A DNA stretch of 5,317 nt from Nitrospirota bacterium (GTDB lineage Bacteria > Nitrospirota > Nitrospiria > Nitrospirales > Nitrospiraceae). Of this stretch, positions 1 through 5,317 are shown one piece after another (positions within the stretch are counted from its first letter, which is position 1; each line of letters begins with the position of its first letter). The notes under the pieces are model-generated. The model saw only the letters and a program-made list of their open reading frames with translations. It was not told where the DNA came from and made no database searches. Made by a program: the position numbers and the translations under genes. The stretch covers positions 1 through 5,317 of the forward strand of contig SCVQ01000544.1 in NCBI GenBank assembly GCA_004296865.1, written 5' to 3'.

Positions 1-245
1 GGGTAGATGCTGATTTTCTGCCGGGCCCGTCCGCCCTCGAACTTCACGACACCGGAAATCTTGGCGAAGAGCGTGTGATCTCGTCCTTGGCCGACGTTGA
101 ACCCGGGGAAAAACTTGGTGCCCCGCTGCCGGACGATGATGCTGCCGGCCGTGACCGTCTGGCCGCCGGATGCCTTGACGCCGAGGTACTTCGGGTTGCT
201 GTCCCGGCCGTTTCTCGATGAGCCGCCGCCTTTATTTGTTGCCAT
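1..245 (-). CDS. rpmA: 50S ribosomal protein L27, C-terminus cut by window edge
   Basis: L27 is a small protein of the large ribosomal subunit whose N-terminal tail reaches toward the peptidyl transferase centre. The reverse strand from the ATG at 245 gives 81 residues before the window ends. The protein begins [20 protein letters not shown] and continues with LGVK and then [30 protein letters not shown] and KFE segments, all typical of L27. The family is usually about 85 residues, so only a few C-terminal residues and the stop lie off the left edge. The N-terminus starts directly with the mature-type basic, Gly-rich tail and has no Firmicutes-style cleavable leader. An AGAGGG-type ribosome binding site lies about 7 nt upstream of the ATG. 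The gene follows rplU on the same strand after 33 nt, the usual rplU-rpmA pairing, so the two are probably co-transcribed. The identification is secure. Confidence 0.96.
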   Translation of the reverse strand, partial: MATNKGGGSSRNGRDSNPKYLGVKASGGQTVTAGSIIVRQRGTKFFPGFNVGQGRDHTLFAKISGVVKFEGGRARQKISIY

Positions 246-278
246 GCCTGTGCCCTCTTAGGATCTTTTCTTGTTCAG

Positions 279-593
279 CTAAGCCGTCGTGATGTCAGTG
301 ATCCGGACTTGCGTGAAACATTGCCGGTGCCCTTTGGTGCGCCGGTAGTTCTTCCGCCGCTTTTTCTTGAAGATCATCATGGACCGGGTCCGGCCCTGAC
401 TGATGATCTGCGCCGTCACGCGGGCCCGCTCCACCCAGGGGTGGCCGACCAGGAGGCCGGCGTCGCCTTGGACGAGTCGAACCTGGTTCAATTCTACCGT
501 TCCGCCCACTTCCCCCGGCAATTTCTCGAACCGGAGGATCTCACCAGGCTGAACCCGATATTGCTTGCCCCCAGTCTCTACTATTGCGTACAT
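279..593 (-). CDS. rplU: 50S ribosomal protein L21
   Basis: L21 binds 23S rRNA in the large subunit. The product is 104 residues, matching the usual 100-105. It opens with MYAIVETGGKQYRVQPGE, the classic L21 start, followed by a beta-rich middle (VGGTVELNQVRLV, GHPWVERARVTAQII). It ends in the basic RNA-binding stretch IFKKKRRKNYRRTKGHRQ and the terminal VRITDI block. The frame is open upstream to a TTG-type start 39 nt earlier. The ATG at 593 is preferred because the family start MYAIVETGGKQ lies there and a strong AAGGAGG sits 8 nt upstream. The TAG stop is at 279-281, and rpmA follows after 33 nt. A sigma70-like promoter with a perfect TTGACA lies just upstream, leaving a leader of only about 20 nt. 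No long leader for ribosomal-protein autoregulation is evident. Confidence 0.97.
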   Translation of the reverse strand: MYAIVETGGKQYRVQPGEILRFEKLPGEVGGTVELNQVRLVQGDAGLLVGHPWVERARVTAQIISQGRTRSMMIFKKKRRKNYRRTKGHRQCFTQVRITDITTA

Positions 594-601
594 GTGCACC
601 G

Positions 602-608
602 CCTCCTT
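602..608 (-). promoter_or_regulatory. Ribosome binding site deciding the rplU start
   Basis: Read on the minus strand this is AAGGAGG, a near-perfect complement of the 16S rRNA 3' end. It lies 8 nt before the ATG at 593. It lies inside the longer open frame, so that upstream extension of rplU is unlikely to be translated. Confidence 0.88.
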
Positions 609-622
609 AAGCAAGACTGTGT

Positions 623-652
623 TTTTTAACATAATCTTTCAGCAGGTGTCAA
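623..652 (-). promoter_or_regulatory. Predicted sigma70-type promoter of rplU-rpmA
   Basis: The minus strand has a perfect -35 hexamer, TTGACA, at 652-647. An 18-nt spacer leads to TAAAAA at 628-623 as -10 (4 of 6 matches to TATAAT); TTAAAA with a 17-nt spacer is an alternative. Transcription would begin near position 616, giving a leader of about 23 nt that includes the ribosome binding site. The -35 is convincing and the -10 is weaker. This is inferred from sequence only. Confidence 0.6.
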
Positions 653-656
653 GGTT

Positions 657-676
657 GTCCGGAGATGTCCGGAGAT
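657..676. repeat. Perfect 10-bp tandem duplication in the rplU/ilvE divergent region
   Basis: GTCCGGAGAT occurs twice without interruption, at 657-666 and 667-676. Each copy contains the 6-bp palindrome TCCGGA. The repeats lie just upstream of the predicted rplU -35, at roughly -41 to -60 from the inferred start site, and 30-50 bp upstream of the ilvE -35. A 10-bp period puts both copies on the same face of the helix, as expected for a cooperative protein-binding site. A chance local duplication is also possible. Confidence 0.7.
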
Positions 677-707
677 TGGTTCGTCATTGCCCTGCCCCCC
701 ACGCTTC

Positions 708-737
708 TTGACTCGCCTTTAAGGGCGCTGCTATAGT
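708..737 (+). promoter_or_regulatory. Predicted extended -10 sigma70 promoter of ilvE
   Basis: A -35 of TTGACT (708-713) is separated by 18 nt from a -10 of TATAGT (732-737). A TG dinucleotide at 729-730, one base before the hexamer, makes an extended -10. Each hexamer matches the consensus at five of six positions, so this is the best promoter in the window. Transcription should start near 744. The spacer holds a near-palindrome (CGCC-TTTAAG-GGCG, 714-727) that could be an operator, but it is short. Confidence 0.72.
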
Positions 738-796
738 GGCTTCGCGCGGGCTTCTTGCGTGCGTACTTCATACTTAACGGCGCTTTCGGTCACGTT

Positions 797-1711
797 ATGC
801 TGCAGCCGAGCGAAAAAATCTGGATGGACGGGGCCTTTGTGAAGTGGGCGGATGCCTCTGTCCATGTGCTGACCCATTCATTGCATTATGGGCTGGCGGC
901 CTTTGAGGGCATTCGTTGCTACAAGGGGAAGAACGGCTCCGCGATCTTCCGTCTGCAGGAGCACGTCGATCGATTGTTCGAATCGGCCCACGTGTCGTTG
1001 ATGAAGATGCCCTACGACCGGAAGCAAATCACAGACGCGATCGTGGAGACGGTGCGGGTCAACCGATTGGAGGCCTGTTATATCCGGCCGCTGGTGTATA
1101 TCGGGTATGGCGCGATGGGGCTGTATCCGGGAGATAATCCCATCCGCGTGGCGATTGCGGCCTGGCGCTGGGGCACGTACTTGGGCGAGGAGGCCTTGAC
1201 CAAGGGGATTCGAGCCAGGGTCTCGTCTTTTACCCGCCATCATGTCAACATCTCGATGACGCGCGCTAAGATTTCCGGCCACTATGTGAACTCCATCATG
1301 GCCAAGCATGAGGTGAAAGCGGATGGCTACGATGAGGCCATCCTGCTGGACCCGGATGGCTATGTGTCGGAAGGCACGGGGGAGAACATTTTCCTCGTCC
1401 GCAAGGGCGTGCTCAAGACCACGCCGCTCACGTCCATCCTGGAAGGGGTCACCCGCAACTCGATCATACAGTTGGCGCGCGAGCGGAACATCCCCGTGAG
1501 CGAGGAACGTTTCACGCGCGATGCCATGTACGTGGCCGACGAAGTGTTTTTGACCGGCACGGCGGCGGAGGTTACGCCGGTCCGTGAAATCGACGGCCGC
1601 CGGATCGGCGCCGGCGATCGAGGCCCGGTGACGACCGACCTGCAAAAGACCTTCTTCGAGATCGTGCGCGGTGAGGAATCTGCGCACGCCTCCTGGCGCA
1701 CTCGCGTCTAG
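797..1711 (+). CDS. ilvE: Branched-chain amino acid aminotransferase
   Basis: This is a PLP-dependent class IV aminotransferase that moves the amino group between glutamate and the 2-oxo acids of Leu, Ile and Val. It acts in the cytoplasm. From the ATG at 797 it is 304 residues, the usual IlvE length. Near the N-terminus are IWMDGAFVKWADASVHVLTH, then LHYGLAAFEGIRCYKG. R59 (in EHVDRL) is the expected phosphate-binding arginine. K158 in MTRAKISGHYVNS is the expected PLP lysine. E192 in SEGTGENIFL, ILEGVTRNS and FLTGTAAEVTPV complete the class IV pattern. The frame is open to a TTG at 755, which would add 14 residues. Neither start has a clear ribosome binding site; 797 is chosen because the family homology begins just after it. 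It is the only plus-strand gene, has its own promoter, and converges on secG. A D-amino acid or aminodeoxychorismate role is unlikely given length and motifs. Confidence 0.93.
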   Translation: MLQPSEKIWMDGAFVKWADASVHVLTHSLHYGLAAFEGIRCYKGKNGSAIFRLQEHVDRLFESAHVSLMKMPYDRKQITDAIVETVRVNRLEACYIRPLVYIGYGAMGLYPGDNPIRVAIAAWRWGTYLGEEALTKGIRARVSSFTRHHVNISMTRAKISGHYVNSIMAKHEVKADGYDEAILLDPDGYVSEGTGENIFLVRKGVLKTTPLTSILEGVTRNSIIQLARERNIPVSEERFTRDAMYVADEVFLTGTAAEVTPVREIDGRRIGAGDRGPVTTDLQKTFFEIVRGEESAHASWRTRV

Positions 1712-1714
1712 ATC

Positions 1715-1799
1715 GGCTCTCAGCTTTCAGCAAGAGGGGGAATGGAGGCAATACACTCCGCCTGCCCGCCTTGCTGACGACTGAATGCTGACAGCTTCC
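1715..1799. repeat. Inverted heptad-spaced repeat between convergent ilvE and secG
   Basis: The 90-nt spacer has TCAG at 1720 and 1727 on the left and CTGA at 1774, 1781 and 1788 on the right, each set spaced exactly 7 nt. The two sides can pair. AGCTTTCAGCA (1722-1732) pairs with TGCTGACAGCT (1786-1796) with one mismatch, or TCAGCAAG (1727-1734) pairs perfectly with CTTGCTGA (1770-1777). The loop is about 35-53 nt. Its position after both stops suggests a bidirectional 3' end or RNA-stabilising structure. There is no T-run, so a standard intrinsic terminator is not supported. It could also be a member of a dispersed intergenic repeat family. Confidence 0.55.
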
Positions 1800-1801
1800 G
1801 G

Positions 1802-2179
1802 TTACGGCTTGGCTGGATCCGGGGTGGCCTGGCTTGCAGGCGGCGTCTGGGACGATTCCTTGGGCTTGGCGTCCTGCGGCGGGGTCGTTGCGGCGGGGGG
1901 AGTGCCGGTCGTGGCTTTCTGATTCAAGTCGATGACGGTGGAGGAGAAGGTCCGTTCCCTGGAGAGGATGGCCAGGCTGAGCGAAGTCAGCATGAAAATG
2001 ACGGCTGCCGCCACCGTGACCTTGCTGAGGAACGTGCCCGGGCCGCGGCTTCCGAACACCGTCTGGCTTGAGCCGCCGAAGGCGGCCCCGATCTCGGCGC
2101 CCTTGCCGGCCTGGAGCAGGATGGCCCCGATCATCAGGAAGCAGACGATAATGTGAACGATGACGGCCAGGGTATACAT
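1802..2179 (-). CDS. secG: SecG, preprotein translocase subunit
   Basis: SecG is the small auxiliary subunit of the SecYEG channel in the inner membrane and helps SecA-driven export. The product is 125 residues. A first membrane helix spans about residues 4-22. It is followed by the family signature LLQAGKGAEIGAAFGGSSQT and VFGSRG at residues 21-46, then a second helix at about 53-72. Residues 89-125 form a low-complexity tail rich in Pro, Ala, Thr and Lys. The two-helix core is usually complete by about 75-80 residues, so the tail is an extension of variable sequence. The ATG at 2179 has an AAGGAG site (2184-2189) 4 nt upstream. The TAA stop is at 1802-1804. It is the last gene after gap-pgk-tpiA, 54 nt behind tpiA; tpiA-secG adjacency is common in bacteria. 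Identification is firm from the signature. Confidence 0.95.
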   Translation of the reverse strand: MYTLAVIVHIIVCFLMIGAILLQAGKGAEIGAAFGGSSQTVFGSRGPGTFLSKVTVAAAVIFMLTSLSLAILSRERTFSSTVIDLNQKATTGTPPAATTPPQDAKPKESSQTPPASQATPDPAKP

Positions 2180-2189
2180 AGCGCTCCTT

Positions 2190-2218
2190 CTTCGAACCGA
2201 CCTGCTTCGACCGACCTG
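2190..2218. repeat. Imperfect tandem repeat in the tpiA-secG spacer
   Basis: CTTCGAACCGACCTG (2190-2204) is followed immediately by CTTCGACCGACCTG (2205-2218), which is identical except for one missing A. A partial third unit (TCTTC) follows. On the transcribed minus strand the repeat ends directly at the AAGGAG ribosome binding site of secG. It fills more than half of the 54-nt spacer. It looks like a local slippage duplication; whether it affects translation is unknown. Confidence 0.65.
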
Positions 2219-2233
2219 TCTTCTCGCGCTCGC

Positions 2234-3022
2234 TCAGGCGGGGAGTGCTTGCGCAAGAGCGAGAATTGTAGCAAAAGAGTGAGGGTCCAGACAAGCCCCT
2301 CCGATCAAGGCGCCGTCTATCTGGGGCGAGGCCAAGAACGCACCGGCATTCTCCGGCGTGACGCTGCCCCCGTAAAGAATGCGGACCTGTTGCCCGGCCT
2401 CGCGTTTCCATCCGGTCGCCAGCACGGTGCGAAGGGTTTCGTGGACGGCGGCGGCCTGCGCGACCGTGGCGGCTCGGCCGGTCCCGATGGCCCAGACCGG
2501 CTCGTAGGCAATGGTGAGCTTCAGGAGGTCGTCCGCCGACAGGCTGTCGAGGCATTTGGCAAGCTGACCGGTTACGACCGATTCGGTCAGGCCGGCCTCG
2601 CGATCGGCGAGGGATTCTCCCACGCAGAGAATCGGCCGTAACCCGTGCCGGAGTGCGGCGCGGATTTTCTTGTTGATCCCTTCATCCCGGTCGCCAAAGA
2701 GCTGCCGCCGTTCGGAATGGCCCAGGATCACGGCCTGACAGCCCAGGTCCTTGAGCATCGGGGCCGAGACCTCGCCTGTAAACGCGCCGTGCTCTTCCCA
2801 AAAGAGATTTTGCGCGGCGAGGGTGAAAGGAAAAGAGGGCGCCGCCGCCTGCGCGGCGGCGTGCAGCGCGGTAAAGGGGGGAGCCAGGACTACCTCGACC
2901 CGCTCGGTCGAGCCGGTAGCTCCCACGGCCGGCGCCAGCTCGGCGAGGCGATGCACGAAGGCCGCCGCTTCGGATGCGGTCTTGTGCATTTTCCAGTTGC
3001 CTACGATGAGTCGTCGGCGCAC
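2234..3022 (-). CDS. tpiA: Triosephosphate isomerase
   Basis: This TIM-barrel enzyme interconverts dihydroxyacetone phosphate and glyceraldehyde 3-phosphate in the cytoplasm. From the GTG at 3022 the protein is 262 residues, slightly above the usual 250-255. N9 and K11 are in GNWKMHK. H102 is in ILGHSERR, with Q108 and F109 just after it. The catalytic base E174 is in AYEPVWAIGTG, and flexible loop 6 covers about 175-185. Phosphate-binding YGGSV (217-221) and LIGGACL (239-245) are present, so all catalytic residues are intact. The frame stays open 64 codons upstream to 3214, but that stretch overlaps the end of pgk and is not TIM-like. The GTG is chosen because the family start (RRRLIVGNWKM) begins there and GAGGAG lies 4 nt upstream. 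It is 46 nt downstream of pgk, in the same operon. Confidence 0.97.
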   Translation of the reverse strand: MRRRLIVGNWKMHKTASEAAAFVHRLAELAPAVGATGSTERVEVVLAPPFTALHAAAQAAAPSFPFTLAAQNLFWEEHGAFTGEVSAPMLKDLGCQAVILGHSERRQLFGDRDEGINKKIRAALRHGLRPILCVGESLADREAGLTESVVTGQLAKCLDSLSADDLLKLTIAYEPVWAIGTGRAATVAQAAAVHETLRTVLATGWKREAGQQVRILYGGSVTPENAGAFLASPQIDGALIGGACLDPHSFATILALAQALPA

Positions 3023-3026
3023 GGAG

Positions 3027-3032
3027 CTCCTC
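3027..3032 (-). promoter_or_regulatory. Ribosome binding site deciding the tpiA GTG start
   Basis: Read on the minus strand this is GAGGAG, 4 nt before the GTG at 3022-3020. It supports a GTG start over the longer open frame that would overlap pgk. The spacing is on the short side. Confidence 0.75.
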
Positions 3033-3068
3033 GGCGAGCGCGCAGCGGTGCGGAGGTGGACGCTTCGG

Positions 3069-4268
3069 TCAGTGTTCGTTATTCGGCAGGGCTGCCAGAC
3101 CGGGGAGCACTTTGCCCTCCAGGAGCTCCAAGGCCGCGCCTCCACCGGTGGAGATGAAGGACATGCTCTCCGATTCCCCCGCCCGGTGGACCGCCAAGGC
3201 CGTGTCTCCTCCACCCACGATGGTCAGGGCATAGGCGTTGGCGACGGCGTGGGCGATGGAGAGGGTGCCGCGCGCGTACGCGTCCGTCTCGAACATCCCC
3301 ATCGGGCCGTTCCACAGGATGGTCTTGGCATTCTGGATCGCCTCGCTGAACAGCTTGACGGAGGCGGGGCCGATATCCAGCCCGTACCAGCCTTTGGGAA
3401 TTTCCTGCACCGGCACGAGCTTGGTTTCTGCGCCGGGTTCCGGGCTGGCCGCGACCACGCAGTCCACGGGCAGGTAAAATTTGACCCCGCGGGAAAACGC
3501 ATGTTCCTGGATGCCACGGGCGAAGTCCAGCATGTCGTTCTCGACCAGGGAGTTGCCGATCTCCAGCCCCATGGCTTTGATAAAGGTGAAGGCCATCCCG
3601 CCGCCGATGATGACCTTGTCCACACGTTTGCCCAGATTTTCGATGACGCCGATTTTCCCCGAGACCTTGGCGCCGCCCAGGATCGCCACGAAGGGGCGCA
3701 TGGGATTGGCCACCGCCCCTTCGAGGTACTCGACTTCCTTTTTCAGCAGGTAGCCGGCGGCCGCCTCCTTGACGAATTTCGTGATTCCGACGATGGAGGC
3801 GTGGGAGCGGTGCGCGGCGCCGAATGCGTCGTTGATGTACACATCGCCGAGGGAAGCCAGGGCCTTGGAAAAGGTCTCGTCGTTCGCTTCTTCTTCCCGA
3901 TGGAAGCGGAGGTTTTCCAGCAAGAGCACGTCGCCGGGCTTCATCGCGGCGACCATTTTCTCCACCGAGGGGCCGATGCAGTCCGGTGCGAAGCCCACCT
4001 CCTTGCCCAGAAATCGCTGGAGCCGTTTGACCACGGGGGCCAAGCTGTACCGCGGGTCCGGTTTGCCATTGGGCCGGCCCAGGTGCGAGCAGAGGATGAC
4101 CTTGGCGCCTTCGTCCACGGCGCGGTTGATGGTCGGGAGGGTGGAGCGGATGCGGGTATCGTCCGTGATCTGGTGCGCATCATCGAGCGGGACGTTGAAG
4201 TCGGCGCGGATGATGACGCGCTTGTTGCGCAGATCCACGTCCTCGATCATCCGTTTGCGAATGTTCAT
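3069..4268 (-). CDS. pgk: Phosphoglycerate kinase
   Basis: Pgk transfers phosphate from 1,3-bisphosphoglycerate to ADP, making ATP and 3-phosphoglycerate, or runs in reverse for gluconeogenesis or CO2 fixation. The product is 399 residues, near the usual 390-400. N-domain substrate motifs are RADFNVP (21-27, with R21, D23, N25), SHLGRPNG (61-68), LLENLRFH (116-123, R121) and INDAFGAAHR (145-154, R154). C-domain nucleotide motifs are GGAKVSGKI (198-206, K201 and K205), IIGGGMAFTF (220-229), WNGPMGMFE (319-327), GGGDTA (352-357) and STGGGAALELLEG (373-385). No key residue is missing. The ATG at 4268 has TAGGGAG 5 nt upstream. M7 is an alternative start closer to the common family N-terminus, but it has less ribosome binding support. 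It lies between gap (95 nt upstream) and tpiA (46 nt downstream) on the same strand. Confidence 0.98.
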   Translation of the reverse strand: MNIRKRMIEDVDLRNKRVIIRADFNVPLDDAHQITDDTRIRSTLPTINRAVDEGAKVILCSHLGRPNGKPDPRYSLAPVVKRLQRFLGKEVGFAPDCIGPSVEKMVAAMKPGDVLLLENLRFHREEEANDETFSKALASLGDVYINDAFGAAHRSHASIVGITKFVKEAAAGYLLKKEVEYLEGAVANPMRPFVAILGGAKVSGKIGVIENLGKRVDKVIIGGGMAFTFIKAMGLEIGNSLVENDMLDFARGIQEHAFSRGVKFYLPVDCVVAASPEPGAETKLVPVQEIPKGWYGLDIGPASVKLFSEAIQNAKTILWNGPMGMFETDAYARGTLSIAHAVANAYALTIVGGGDTALAVHRAGESESMSFISTGGGAALELLEGKVLPGLAALPNNEH

Positions 4269-4273
4269 GCGCG

Positions 4274-4280
4274 CTCCCTA
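4274..4280 (-). promoter_or_regulatory. Ribosome binding site of pgk
   Basis: TAGGGAG on the minus strand ends 5 nt before the ATG at 4268. It favours this ATG over the internal Met codon at residue 7. Confidence 0.75.
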
Positions 4281-4301
4281 GTCGGCATCCCGTTCGGTCA
4301 G

Positions 4302-4333
4302 GCGTCAGTCCGGCGACGCCGGCGGACTGACGC
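4302..4333 (-). promoter_or_regulatory. Strong hairpin between gap and pgk
   Basis: The arms GCGTCAGTCCG (4302-4312) and CGGACTGACGC (4323-4333) are perfectly complementary over 11 bp around a 10-nt loop. An alternative fold stacks 8 bp (4302-4309 with 4326-4333) on an inner 5-bp stem (CCGGC 4310-4314 with GCCGG 4318-4322, loop GAC), with a 3-nt bulge. It begins 30 nt after the gap stop and ends 33 nt before the pgk start. No T-run follows on the minus strand, so it is unlikely to be a full intrinsic terminator. Likely roles are a 3'-end stabiliser for gap mRNA, a processing site or partial attenuation, giving more Gap than Pgk. Confidence 0.75.
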
Positions 4334-4363
4334 AGAACACGGCTTAGAAGAAGGGCGAGGCCG

Positions 4364-5317
<954 letters not shown>

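Noticed and set aside
1712..1801. A possible tRNA gene near secG
   Set aside because: A tRNA often follows secG in other bacteria, but this 90-nt spacer has no acceptor stem, no anticodon arm pattern and no GTTCRA T-loop motif.
1572..2555. A 327-codon minus-strand frame overlapping ilvE, secG and tpiA
   Set aside because: It crosses three identified genes in other frames or strands, is Arg/Pro/Gly-rich as expected of out-of-frame GC-rich DNA, and shows no domain.
2841..2860. GC-rich inverted repeat (8-bp arms, 4-nt loop) inside tpiA
   Set aside because: It encodes the Ala-rich AAAQAAA stretch. Alternating GCC/GCG alanine codons give this symmetry without any need for a structural role.
3023..3214. 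A 64-residue N-terminal extension of TpiA
   Set aside because: It overlaps the end of pgk, is Arg/Pro/Ser-rich and unlike any TIM N-terminus. The GTG at 3022 has a ribosome binding site and the family start.

Overview
This window is a high-GC (roughly 60%) bacterial chromosome segment. It carries ordinary core genes: central carbon metabolism, protein export, branched-chain amino acid metabolism and the large ribosomal subunit. Protein style and gene order (gap-pgk-tpiA-secG next to rplU-rpmA) fit a Gram-negative lineage such as Nitrospirota (Nitrospira-like) or an old deltaproteobacterial group. That taxonomic guess is inference and has not been tested by any search. No mobile element, CRISPR array, tRNA or rRNA gene was seen.

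Layout from left to right. Positions 1-245 (minus) hold rpmA (ribosomal protein L27), cut by the left edge. Positions 279-593 (minus) hold rplU (L21), directly upstream of rpmA in the same transcript. Positions 594-796 are a divergent intergenic region with a sigma70-type promoter for rplU, a perfect 10-bp tandem duplication containing TCCGGA, and a very good extended -10 promoter for ilvE. Positions 797-1711 (plus) hold ilvE, the only plus-strand gene. Positions 1712-1801 are a convergent spacer with inverted, heptad-spaced TCAG/CTGA repeats. The minus strand then carries a glycolytic operon, read from right to left: gap (4364-5317, N-terminus outside the window), pgk (3069-4268), tpiA (2234-3022) and secG (1802-2179).

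Gap, Pgk and TpiA catalyse adjacent reactions of lower glycolysis/gluconeogenesis, from triose phosphates to 3-phosphoglycerate. SecG, a small SecYEG translocon subunit, follows them as the last gene. Gaps in the operon are 95 nt (gap-pgk, with a strong hairpin), 46 nt (pgk-tpiA) and 54 nt (tpiA-secG, with an imperfect tandem repeat next to the ribosome binding site). IlvE makes or breaks down Leu, Ile and Val and has no obvious functional tie to its neighbours.

All genes look intact apart from the two cut by the edges. I found no convincing undescribed system. The items worth a second look are in the spacers: the tandem site upstream of the rplU promoter, the gap-pgk hairpin, and the 7-nt-periodic repeats shared by two spacers.
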